DNA of 64,000 bases, taken from NCBI GenBank assembly GCA_963667505.2, contig OY763490.2:1240001-1304000 (forward strand), read 5' to 3'. Source of the stretch: Aldehydirespirator sp963667505 (GTDB lineage: Bacteria; Actinomycetota; Acidimicrobiia; Acidimicrobiales; Aldehydirespiratoraceae). Position numbers and translations under genes: made by a program. This document shows, one piece after another, positions 51,386 to 59,248 of the stretch. How positions within the stretch are numbered: position 1 is the stretch's first letter; each line of letters starts with the position of its first letter. The notes below the pieces were generated by a model. The model was given only the letters and a program-made list of their open reading frames with translations. It searched no databases and had not been told where the DNA came from.

Positions 51386-52081
51386 GTGTTCGTGAAGATC
51401 TGCGGCACCACCAACGAGGACGACGCCCTGCTGGCGGTGGCTCTCGGCGCGGACGCGGTGGGGTTCGTGTTCGCTCCCTCGCCTCGCCAGATAGCAGTCG
51501 ACCGGGCCCGCGAGATCGCCCGTCGTCTGCCCAGCGACGTGCTGTCGGTGGGCGTGTTCCGCAACGAGACGCCGGCGCGGGTGGTGCAGCTCACCGCCCG
51601 AGCCTCGCTGGGTGCGGCCCAGCTGCACGGCCATGAGTCCGCCGAGGACACCGCCTGGGTGGCCGAGCGGCTGCCGGTGGTGATCAAGGCCTTCCCGGCC
51701 GGCCACCAGGGCCTGAGCAGCCTGCGCGACTACGGGGTGGGAATCGTGCTGATCGACGGCTCGAGCCCGGGATCGGGCCAGGTTTTTGACTGGTCGCTGG
51801 CCGAGGGCGCCCCGTTGGCCGGGCACCGCCTGCTGCTGGCCGGCGGCCTGGACCCTGACAACGTCGCCGCGGCCATAGGCCGTGTCCGGCCCTGGGGCGT
51901 GGACGTGGTGTCGGGAGTCGAGAGCAGGCCCGGCCGAAAGGATCCGTCGAAGCTGCGGTCGTTCATCGAGCGCGCCAAGCTGGCGGGCTCCGCCCTGCCC
52001 GACCGCGCCGACTCGCCGGACGAGAGCCGGGTGACCGCCGCCGACACCGAAGGACCGTACGACTGGGCATCCGACCAGTGA
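51386..52081 (+). CDS. trpF: Phosphoribosylanthranilate isomerase
   Basis: A 231-residue TIM barrel: VFVKICGTTNEDDALLA with the catalytic Cys, AVGFVFAPSPRQI, LGAAQLHGHE and WGVDVVSGVESRPGRKDPSKL. It isomerises PRA to CdRP in tryptophan synthesis. Many actinobacteria lack trpF and use PriA instead, so its presence is informative. The stop overlaps the trpB GTG by 4 nt. Confidence 0.93.
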   Translation: MFVKICGTTNEDDALLAVALGADAVGFVFAPSPRQIAVDRAREIARRLPSDVLSVGVFRNETPARVVQLTARASLGAAQLHGHESAEDTAWVAERLPVVIKAFPAGHQGLSSLRDYGVGIVLIDGSSPGSGQVFDWSLAEGAPLAGHRLLLAGGLDPDNVAAAIGRVRPWGVDVVSGVESRPGRKDPSKLRSFIERAKLAGSALPDRADSPDESRVTAADTEGPYDWASDQ

Positions 52082-53340
52082 CCGCGCCCGCCCGACCCGA
52101 GCGCTCTGAGCCGCAGTCCGGGCCGGAGCCGACAGACGGCGCCGCGGATTTCATGGACGAGCTGGCCCGCGACGACGCGGCCGGTTTCATGGGCGAGCCC
52201 AGCGCCGACGGGCGCTTCGGCGAGTTCGGCGGCATGTTCGTGCCCGAGACTCTGGTGCCGGCCTGCCAGGAGCTCGACCGGGCCTTCCGCTCGGCCTGGG
52301 GCGATCCCGACTTCCGGGGCGAGCTCGACCGGCTGCTGCGCGACTACGCGGGTCGCCCCTCACCCCTCACCGAGTGCCCCAACCTCTCCGAGGAGCTGGG
52401 GCTCCGCGTCCTGCTGAAGCGCGAGGACCTCAACCACACCGGCAGCCACAAGATCAACAACGTGCTCGGCCAGGCCCTGCTGGCCCAGCGCATGGGCAAG
52501 ACCAGCCTGGTGGCCGAGACCGGCGCGGGCCAGCACGGCGTGGCCACCGCCACCGCGGCCGCCCTGTTCGGCATGGACTGCGTGGTGTACATGGGCACCG
52601 TCGACATCGCCCGCCAGGAGCTCAACGTATTCAGGATGCGCCTGCTGGGTGCCGAGGTGCGGGCCGCCGAGACCGGGTCGCGCACTCTCAAGGACGCCGT
52701 CAACGAGGCCATGCGCCACTGGGTGGCGGTGGCCGACACCACCCACTACTGCCTGGGCTCGGTGATGGGCCCGCACCCGTATCCGTGGATGGTGCGGGAG
52801 TTCCAGCGGGTGGTGGGGGAGGAGGCCCGCCGACAGTGCGCCGAACTCCTCCACGGCGGGGTGCCCGACGTGGTGACCGCCGCGGTGGGCGGAGGCTCGA
52901 ACGCGGCCGGCATCTTCGCCGGGTTCGCCGACACCCCGGCCCGCCTAGTGGGCGTCGAGCCGGCCGGGGGCGCGGCGATCGGCCGGGCCGTGCCCGGCGT
53001 CGTGCACGGATCGCGGTCCTACCTGATGCAGGACGAGTGGGGCCAGGTGCTGGAGGCCGAGTCGATCTCGGCCGGGCTCGACTATCCCGGCGTCGGCCCC
53101 GAGCATTCGCATCTGGCCGCTACCGGGCGGGCGACCTACGAGCAGGTCACCGACGCCGAGGTGGTGGAGGCCTTCAGCCTGCTGTCGCGCGCCGAGGGCA
53201 TCATCCCGGCACTGGAGTGCGCCCACGCCCTGGCCTGGGTGTCGCGGGCCCGCGCCGAGCTGGCCGGGAGCACGGTGCTGTTGAACCTCAGCGGCCGGGG
53301 CGACAAGGACGTCGACCAGATGATGGGCATCCTCGGGTGA
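52078..53340 (+). CDS. trpB: Tryptophan synthase beta chain
   Basis: A 420-residue PLP enzyme joining indole and serine. The PLP lysine is Lys125 in HTGSHKINN, and AETGAGQHGVATA, VGGGSNAAGIF and LNLSGRGDKD are all intact. The first ~40 residues are an extra polar/acidic extension before FGEFGGMFVPETL. Coupled by 4-nt overlaps to trpF and trpA. Confidence 0.97.
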   Translation: MTAPARPERSEPQSGPEPTDGAADFMDELARDDAAGFMGEPSADGRFGEFGGMFVPETLVPACQELDRAFRSAWGDPDFRGELDRLLRDYAGRPSPLTECPNLSEELGLRVLLKREDLNHTGSHKINNVLGQALLAQRMGKTSLVAETGAGQHGVATATAAALFGMDCVVYMGTVDIARQELNVFRMRLLGAEVRAAETGSRTLKDAVNEAMRHWVAVADTTHYCLGSVMGPHPYPWMVREFQRVVGEEARRQCAELLHGGVPDVVTAAVGGGSNAAGIFAGFADTPARLVGVEPAGGAAIGRAVPGVVHGSRSYLMQDEWGQVLEAESISAGLDYPGVGPEHSHLAATGRATYEQVTDAEVVEAFSLLSRAEGIIPALECAHALAWVSRARAELAGSTVLLNLSGRGDKDVDQMMGILG

Positions 53341-54197
53341 CCGCACCCGACGACGCCGCCGGAGGCGGAGCCGACACCGGCGCAGCCGACACCGGGAGCG
53401 GCGACGCCTGGGGGAGGCTGGAGACGGCGCTGCGGCGCCGCCGCGGCTCCGGCGGAAAGTGCCTCGTCCCGTACCTCACGGGCGGCCTGGGCGAAGACTG
53501 GCTGGAGACGATCTGCGCAGTGGCCGCCGCGGGCGCCGACGCCATTGAGATCGGGGTGCCGTTCTCCGACCCGGTGATGGACGGCACCGTCATCCAGCAG
53601 GCCAACGACCGGGCCCTGTCGCAGGGCGCCACCCCGCAGTCGATCCTGTCCGCGGTGCGGGCCGCCGCAGCCGACATCGGCGCGCCCACCGCGGTGATGA
53701 CCTACGCCAACATCGCCCACCACATGGGCTACGAGCGGTTCGCCTCGTCGCTGGCCGACGCTGGCGTCAGCGGCTGCATCCTGCCCGACCTGCCCCTCGA
53801 GGAGGTCGGGGAGTGGGCCGACGCCGCCGACGCCGCCGGAGTGGAGACGGTGCTTCTGGCTGCGCCCACCGCGCCCGACGAGCGCCTGCCCCGCATCTGC
53901 GCCCGGTCCCGGGGCTTCGTGTACGGCGTGGGCCTGATGGGCATCACCGGCGTGCGGGCGGAGCTGGCCGCCAGCGCCACCCGCACCGCAGCCCGCCTGA
54001 AGGCGGTCACCGACATGCCGGTACTGGTCGGGGTGGGGGTGGGCACGCCCGCGCAGGCCGCCGAGGTCTGCAAAGTGGCCGACGGTGCCGTGGTCGGCTC
54101 GGCCATCGTCACCCGGATGCTGGAGGGCGCCGGCCCCGACGGCGTGGCCGGGTTGGCGGCCGAGTTCCGCTCAGCCCTGGACGCAGCCCACAGCTGA
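53337..54197 (+). CDS. trpA: Tryptophan synthase alpha chain
   Basis: A 286-residue TIM barrel that cleaves indole-glycerol phosphate. Catalytic Glu in ADAIEIGVPFSDPVMDG and Asp in GCILPDLPLEE; the phosphate loop is VLVGVGVGTPAQA. An Ala/Asp/Gly-rich N-terminal extension of ~30 residues precedes the fold. trpC, trpD and trpG are not in the window. Confidence 0.96.
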   Translation: MTAPDDAAGGGADTGAADTGSGDAWGRLETALRRRRGSGGKCLVPYLTGGLGEDWLETICAVAAAGADAIEIGVPFSDPVMDGTVIQQANDRALSQGATPQSILSAVRAAAADIGAPTAVMTYANIAHHMGYERFASSLADAGVSGCILPDLPLEEVGEWADAADAAGVETVLLAAPTAPDERLPRICARSRGFVYGVGLMGITGVRAELAASATRTAARLKAVTDMPVLVGVGVGTPAQAAEVCKVADGAVVGSAIVTRMLEGAGPDGVAGLAAEFRSALDAAHS

Positions 54198-54202
54198 GCC
54201 AC

Positions 54203-54334
54203 CTAGTGGGCCGTCCATTGTCGTTCGTCGGGGTCGTGCCGGAATCTCGGTGCGATTCGTGTTGGCATGCGACACGTTTCTCTCCCGAGTTTCCCTGGAG
54301 CCGCGCGCTCAGCGATTTGTGGACAGCCCACTAG
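54203..54334. repeat. 132-bp MITE-like element with 15-bp terminal inverted repeats
   Basis: CTAGTGGGCCGTCCA (54203-54217) and TGGACAGCCCACTAG (54320-54334) are inverted repeats with one mismatch, enclosing 102 bp with no reading frame of note. It fills the gap between trpA and the oxidoreductase. It may be a non-autonomous transposon remnant. No clear target-site duplication is seen. Confidence 0.45.
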
Positions 54335-54337
54335 CCG

Positions 54338-54343
54338 TAGGGT
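54338..54343 (+). promoter_or_regulatory. Putative -10 element of the disulfide oxidoreductase (leaderless)
   Basis: TAGGGT followed by 6 nt and the ATG at 54350; it begins 3 bp past the end of the inverted-repeat element. Confidence 0.5.
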
Positions 54344-54349
54344 CTGGCC

Positions 54350-56041
54350 ATGGTTCGGCGCGCCGGGATGATGGACCACGACCTGATCGTGGTGGGCGGG
54401 GGCGCGGCCGGGCTGGGCGCGGTGCGGGCGGCGCGGTGGGCCGGAGCCGACGTGGCCCTGGTCACCGACTCGGCGCCTGGCGGGGACTGCACCTTCACCG
54501 GTTGCGTGCCGTCCAAGACGCTGTTGGCTGCGGCCCGCGACGGCCTGCGCTTCTCGGAGGCCATGGCCCGGGTCCGCTCGACCATTGAGCACATCGCGGC
54601 CACCGAGTCGGCCGACGTGCTCCGCGATGAGGGCGTCACGGTGATCCAGGGCCGAGCCCGGCTGGTCACCCACGACACGGTGGCAGTGGGGGAGCGGCGC
54701 ATCACCGCGCCCCGCATCGTGCTGGCCACCGGCTCGCGGCCGTCGCTGCCCGGCGACGTACGGGGCCTGGCCGAGGCCCGGCCCCTCACCAACGAGACCA
54801 TCTTCGACCTGACCGAGGCCCCGGAGTCGCTGGGCATCATCGGCGGCGGGCCCACCGGCTGCGAGCTGGCCCAAGCCTTCGTCCTTCTCGGAGTGGAGGT
54901 GACCCTCTTCGAGTTCCACCAGCAGTTGCTGCCCGGGGAGGAGCCCGAGGCCGCGGCGGCGGTGAGAGAGGCCCTTCAGGCCGATGGGGTGAGGGTGCTG
55001 CGCCGTGCCCGCGTCGCCCGGGTCGAGCCGGCCCGGGGGCACTCGGGCGGCCGCGGGCCGTACTCGCTCCTCTACCGGCTCGGCCGCTCCGGCGGGATCG
55101 GCGGGCGTGTCACCGTGGACCGGGTGCTGGTGGCCACCGGCCGGACGCCCGCGACCGAGGGGCTCGGACTCACCCGGATGAAGCTCAAGGTCGGCGAGTG
55201 GAGCGGCCATGTGCTCACCGACGAACGGCTTGAGACATCGGTCCGGGGCGTGTACGCGGCCGGCGATGTCGCCGCCCGGCGACTGCGGCGCCCCCGGCGG
55301 CAACGAACCCGCCCCTCACCGTTGTTCACGATCGACAAAATCGACCAGCATCGGTCATCGCGCCGAGGGCTGCTGCTGGGGACTCCGCCACCCGGTGGAG
55401 GGTCCGGATTCGCCCGGATGCGGCGGCTCGGCGCCAAGCTCAGCCCTTACCCGGCGCCAGGATCCCGGATCGTGTTCACCGTCGACCGGGCCGGTCGCCG
55501 GGACCCGCGCATGCTCACCCGTGAACGGGCCCGGGCTCGCCGCCAGCGACAGCACCATGCGGCCTTGAACCTGTCGCACGCAGCCGACGAGATGGGCCGG
55601 ATCGCAGCTAGCAACGCTCTGGGCAAGGGGCTCAGAGGCCGGTTTCGGGCGGAGATGGTGCCTCGAGTGGTGTTCACCGACCCCGAGGTGGCGTCAGTGG
55701 GGTTGACCCCGAGCCATGCGCCGCCGGGCAGCCGGGTGGCCTATCTGCCGCTGGCTGAGGTGGACCGGGCGATCACTGACGGACGCACCGGCGGCTTCAT
55801 CGCCATCGTGGCGGGCCCTCGCCGCCTGCTGCGCAACACCGGCGGCGGCCGCGTCCTCGGTGCCACCATCGTCGCGCCCCGTGCTGGCGAGATGATCCAG
55901 GAAGTCGTACTGGCCATGCGCACCGGCGCCTTCACCGGCCGCCTGGCCCAGACCTCCCACGCCTACCCGACTTGGTCCAGCGGCGTCCAGAAGGCCGCCG
56001 CCCAGTTCTTCGGCAAGATCGAAGGCCGCCAAGCCCGCTAG
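54350..56041 (+). CDS. Pyridine nucleotide-disulfide oxidoreductase with an internal basic insertion
   Basis: A 563-residue class I flavin oxidoreductase (dihydrolipoamide dehydrogenase / mercuric reductase type, usually 460-480). FAD-binding LIVVGGGAAGLGAV, redox pair Cys47-x4-Cys52 in CTFTGCVPSK, NAD-binding LGIIGGGPTGCELAQAF, then GVYAAGDVA. After that motif ~100 Arg-rich residues (about 55270-55580) interrupt the fold before it resumes with HAADEMGRIAASNALG. The C-terminal dimer domain has VVFTDPEVASVGLT and HAYPTWSSGVQKAA rather than the His-Pro-Thr-Leu-Ser-Glu of lipoamide dehydrogenase. Substrate unknown. Confidence 0.82.
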   Translation: MVRRAGMMDHDLIVVGGGAAGLGAVRAARWAGADVALVTDSAPGGDCTFTGCVPSKTLLAAARDGLRFSEAMARVRSTIEHIAATESADVLRDEGVTVIQGRARLVTHDTVAVGERRITAPRIVLATGSRPSLPGDVRGLAEARPLTNETIFDLTEAPESLGIIGGGPTGCELAQAFVLLGVEVTLFEFHQQLLPGEEPEAAAAVREALQADGVRVLRRARVARVEPARGHSGGRGPYSLLYRLGRSGGIGGRVTVDRVLVATGRTPATEGLGLTRMKLKVGEWSGHVLTDERLETSVRGVYAAGDVAARRLRRPRRQRTRPSPLFTIDKIDQHRSSRRGLLLGTPPPGGGSGFARMRRLGAKLSPYPAPGSRIVFTVDRAGRRDPRMLTRERARARRQRQHHAALNLSHAADEMGRIAASNALGKGLRGRFRAEMVPRVVFTDPEVASVGLTPSHAPPGSRVAYLPLAEVDRAITDGRTGGFIAIVAGPRRLLRNTGGGRVLGATIVAPRAGEMIQEVVLAMRTGAFTGRLAQTSHAYPTWSSGVQKAAAQFFGKIEGRQAR

Positions 56042-56790
56042 CCGGTGGTCAGGCCTCCGTCGGCGCTGAGGATGGCGCCGTGGATGCCGGGGCACTCGTC
56101 GGAGGCCAGGAAGGCGAACAGCCCGGCGATGTGCTCGGGCAGGCTCATCGGCTTGAAGGCGATCATGCGGCGGATGTAGTGCCGGTCGGGGTCGTCGACC
56201 TGCTGGTAGTTCCGCACCATGGGGGTGTCCACGCCGCCGGGGGCGATGGCGTTGACCCGCACCGACGTCTTGGCCAGCTCCATGGCCAGGGCCCTGGTCA
56301 GCTGCACCACGGCTCCCTTGGTGGCGCAGTAGTGGCTCGTGTAGGCCAGTCCCTGCAGCCCGGCATTGGAGGCGAAGTTCACGATGTTGCCGCCCGACTC
56401 CAACAGGTGGGGGAGCGCGGCCTGGGTCAGGAAGAACACGCCCTTGATGTTCACGTCGAACATGAGGTCCCACTTCTCCTCGGTGACGTCCTCCACCCGG
56501 TCCTGCCACGAGACCCCGGCGATGTTGCCGAGCACGTCGATGCGTCCGAAGGCGTCCACGCACCCCGCCGCGGCCGCGGCGCACTCGTTGACCGACCGAA
56601 TGTCGCAGCGCTGAGTCTCGACCCGGCCCCCCGCGCTGGCGATCTGCGACGCTGTCTCAGCCAGGCCGTCCTCGTTGACGTCCACCCCGAACACCGAGGC
56701 GCCCTCCGAGGCCAGCCGGACCGCTACCGCCTGCCCCATGCCGGACGCCGCGCCCGTGATCAGCGCGACCTTGCCGTCGAATCGTCCCAT
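56038..56790 (-). CDS. Short-chain dehydrogenase/reductase
   Basis: A 250-residue classical SDR: TGAASGMGQAVA, the NIAG motif, and Tyr-x3-Lys in SHYCATKGA. The N-terminus MGRFDGKVALITG is typical. On the minus strand a GAAGGAGG ribosome site precedes the ATG, and a TAGTCT (56815-56820) could be the -10. Its stop overlaps that of the convergent oxidoreductase (shared CTAG). Substrate unknown; 3-oxoacyl or steroid-like alcohols are common for this family. Confidence 0.92.
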   Translation of the reverse strand: MGRFDGKVALITGAASGMGQAVAVRLASEGASVFGVDVNEDGLAETASQIASAGGRVETQRCDIRSVNECAAAAAGCVDAFGRIDVLGNIAGVSWQDRVEDVTEEKWDLMFDVNIKGVFFLTQAALPHLLESGGNIVNFASNAGLQGLAYTSHYCATKGAVVQLTRALAMELAKTSVRVNAIAPGGVDTPMVRNYQQVDDPDRHYIRRMIAFKPMSLPEHIAGLFAFLASDECPGIHGAILSADGGLTTG

Positions 56791-56916
56791 CGCGTCCTCC
56801 TTCGTCGGCTGCGGAGACTATCCCCAGCCGCCGTTGGCTGTCATTCTCATGCGGCCAGGAAAGCCCAGGCCTGTCCTCTGCGACGAACCGTCCGAGGCTG
56901 GGGCCGTGCCGGCGGG

Positions 56917-57549
56917 TCACGGTCCTGAGCGCCGGAAGGTGACGCTCATACGGGGCGGCGCCCACGCGGCCTTGGGAACTGAATGCTCCCAGCCCTGTTG
57001 ACAGGCGCCGCCCATCACCAGCAGATCTCCCGACGCCAGCGTGAACGAGCGGCTGGAACCGCCGCCCGCGGGTCGAAGCCGGAAACGCCGGGGACCGCCC
57101 AATGACACGATGGCCACTAGCGCGTCCGCCGGATCCAGGCCGATCCGGTCGCTGTGCCATGCCACCGAGTCGTCGCCGCCCCGGTAGTAGTTCACCCAGG
57201 CTGAGTGGAACCGGGTCCTGTAACGGGATCCGAGCGCTCGGCCCATTGCCCCGATCACCGCGGGCGTGCCGGCCGCGCCGAGCTTCACGGAGGCGCCGAG
57301 GCGGGGCTCGTCCACCAATTTGCCGTACATCGTGCGGCGGGCCCGGGTCCAGCGCAGGTGCCCCGCCAGCTGCTCAAGGATCTCGTCGCCGCCCTTGGCC
57401 CAGCGCGGCGACAGGTCGATCCAGCTTCGGTCGTCCAGCATCAGGCGCTCCACCGAGGCGGTGCCGTCGACCGCGGGCGGGCCCTGGGCGAACAGGTCGC
57501 CCTGGCGGGCCCCCACCTCGGCTCTTGTGCCGGATCTGGAGACTTTCAT
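56917..57549 (-). CDS. alkB: AlkB-like 2OG-Fe(II) dioxygenase (DNA/RNA demethylation repair)
   Basis: A 210-residue AlkB homologue that removes alkyl groups from damaged bases. Iron ligands are the His-x-Asp in VAWHSDRIG and the distal His in QGWEHSVPK; the 2OG-binding Arg lies in PPRMSVTFRRSG. The N-YYRGG-DSVAWHSD arrangement resembles ALKBH2/3-type enzymes. The ATG at 57549 is chosen from the promoter spacing; the longer frame to 57657 would run through the promoter. Confidence 0.92.
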   Translation of the reverse strand: MKVSRSGTRAEVGARQGDLFAQGPPAVDGTASVERLMLDDRSWIDLSPRWAKGGDEILEQLAGHLRWTRARRTMYGKLVDEPRLGASVKLGAAGTPAVIGAMGRALGSRYRTRFHSAWVNYYRGGDDSVAWHSDRIGLDPADALVAIVSLGGPRRFRLRPAGGGSSRSFTLASGDLLVMGGACQQGWEHSVPKAAWAPPRMSVTFRRSGP

Positions 57550-57558
57550 GGAGCAACC

Positions 57559-57564
57559 ACTGTA
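57559..57564 (-). promoter_or_regulatory. Putative -10 element of alkB
   Basis: TACAGT on the minus strand, ending 9 nt before the alkB ATG. The LexA-like box lies directly upstream of it. Confidence 0.5.
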
Positions 57565-57565
57565 G

Positions 57566-57579
57566 CAAACATACGTTCG
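57566..57579 (-). promoter_or_regulatory. LexA (SOS) box in front of alkB
   Basis: CGAACGTATGTTTG on the minus strand matches the Gram-positive SOS consensus CGAAC-N4-GTTYG, with the right central spacing. It overlaps the spacer just upstream of the -10, where bound LexA would exclude polymerase. The divergent MBOAT promoter is ~44 bp away and might also be affected. Confidence 0.65.
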
Positions 57580-57622
57580 GTTTATAGGTCCGGGAATGCA
57601 CGGGGCTCCGGAGCGCAGTCGG

Positions 57623-57628
57623 TAGCGT
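57623..57628 (+). promoter_or_regulatory. Putative -10 element of the MBOAT-SGNH pair
   Basis: TAGCGT followed by 9 nt and the ATG at 57638. Confidence 0.5.
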
Positions 57629-57637
57629 CTCGCGGAG

Positions 57638-59248
57638 ATGCTGTTTCCCACCTTCACGTTCGCGGCGTTCTTCGCGGTGGTCCTGCCGGTCAGTTGGGCC
57701 CTACGACGGCGGCCGGTGCCGTGGAAGCTCTTCGTGCTCGGTGCTTCGTACTGGTTCTACGCGGCGTGGGACCGCCGGTTCGTGCTGCTGCTGGTGGCCA
57801 TGACCCTGGCGAACGCGACGGCGGCCCGGCTCAACAGGCGCTTCCAGCGCAGCGCGGCCCGCCGCGCCGTGCTGGCCGCGGGGGTGCTCTTCGACCTGGG
57901 CGTGCTCGGCTTCTTCAAGTATTACGGCTTCTTCACCCGGAGCCTGGAGGCCAACCTCGGGATCTCCAGCCCCGCGCTGAGCATCGTGTTGCCCGTCGGC
58001 ATCTCCTTCTTCACGTTTCAGGCCATCAGCTACGTGGTGGACGTCCACCGGGGCGAGGCGTCGCCGGCCCCGCTGCTCGACTTCGCGGTGTACCTGTCGT
58101 TCTTCCCCCAGCTGGTGGCCGGACCGATAGTGAGGATCGGCGAGTTCCTCCCCCAGATGCGGTTCCCGGCCCGCGGGCAAGGCCCGGGCCTGGGCGCCGA
58201 CCTCGGCCGGGAGGCTCCGGCGCAGATGGAGCTGCCGCTATGGCCGGATCCGCTGGCGCCCGGATCGGCGGACGGCGTCGAGCTGGGCCGGGCGGCCCAG
58301 CTGATCGGCCGGGGCATGTTCAAGAAGGTGGTCGTGGCCGACTTCCTGGCCGGGGCCATCGTGGACGAGGCGTTCGCCTCGCCGGGCGCCTACAGCGCTC
58401 TGGACGTGCTGTTCGGCGTGTACGGCTACGCGGTTCAGATCTACGCCGACTTCTCCGGATACACCGACATGGCCATCGGGGTGGCCCTTCTGATGGGATT
58501 CCGGTTCCCCCAGAACTTCGACCGGCCCTACGCGGCGACGTCGATACAGGACTTCTGGCGCCGCTGGCACATGACGCTGTCCCGCTGGCTGCGCGACTAC
58601 CTGTACATCCCGCTGGGCGGCAACCGGCGCGGCCGGGTGCGCACCTATCTGAACCTGCTCGTGACGATGGGGCTCGGAGGGCTGTGGCACGGCGCGGCCG
58701 GCGTCTTCATCGTGTGGGGCCTCTACCAGGGTGCGGGCCTGGCCCTCGAGAGGCTCTCCGGCGAGCTGCGGGCAACCCGCGGCGGTGCCCGGGCCGGTCA
58801 GGGCTCGCCGACGACCTCATCGAGAGCGGCAGGACCGGTCCGCCGCAACCCTCAGGCAGCCCGGCGGGGCTCGCTGACGGGCCGTCGGCGGACTGACGGC
58901 GCCGGCTCGGCGCTGGGATCGTGGCTTCGGGTGCTGGCCGTCTTCCATTTCGTATGCGCGGGCTGGGTGCTGTTCAACAGCGGCAGCCTGGCGGAGGCCG
59001 GCGACGTGTTCGCCCGGGTGATTCACGGCTGGGGGGCCCAACCCGAACTGATCACCCCTGTGGTCGTCGCGCTGATCGTGGCGTCGGTGCTGGCCCAATA
59101 CGTGCCGGTGGGGATGGCTCGTCGCTGGGAGTGGAGACTGGCTGAGGCGCCCGCCGCGGTGATCGCGGCCGGTTTCGCGGTGTGGACGATGATCGTGGTG
59201 GCGTTCGGCCCCGAGGGCGTGGCCGACTACATCTACTTCCAGTTCTGA
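57638..59248 (+). CDS. MBOAT family O-acyltransferase (AlgI/DltB-like)
   Basis: A 536-residue polytopic membrane enzyme. It has the family core LPVGISFFTFQAISYVVDV, the FFPQLVAGPIVR motif, DFWRRWHMTLSRWLRDYLYIPLGG, and the catalytic His351 in GLGGLWHGA. It carries acetyl or other acyl groups across the membrane to an extracytoplasmic acceptor. Polar Arg/Gly-rich segments (~residues 373-425) interrupt the C-terminal helices. The stop overlaps the next start (TGATG), so it acts with the SGNH protein. Confidence 0.93.
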   Translation: MLFPTFTFAAFFAVVLPVSWALRRRPVPWKLFVLGASYWFYAAWDRRFVLLLVAMTLANATAARLNRRFQRSAARRAVLAAGVLFDLGVLGFFKYYGFFTRSLEANLGISSPALSIVLPVGISFFTFQAISYVVDVHRGEASPAPLLDFAVYLSFFPQLVAGPIVRIGEFLPQMRFPARGQGPGLGADLGREAPAQMELPLWPDPLAPGSADGVELGRAAQLIGRGMFKKVVVADFLAGAIVDEAFASPGAYSALDVLFGVYGYAVQIYADFSGYTDMAIGVALLMGFRFPQNFDRPYAATSIQDFWRRWHMTLSRWLRDYLYIPLGGNRRGRVRTYLNLLVTMGLGGLWHGAAGVFIVWGLYQGAGLALERLSGELRATRGGARAGQGSPTTSSRAAGPVRRNPQAARRGSLTGRRRTDGAGSALGSWLRVLAVFHFVCAGWVLFNSGSLAEAGDVFARVIHGWGAQPELITPVVVALIVASVLAQYVPVGMARRWEWRLAEAPAAVIAAGFAVWTMIVVAFGPEGVADYIYFQF

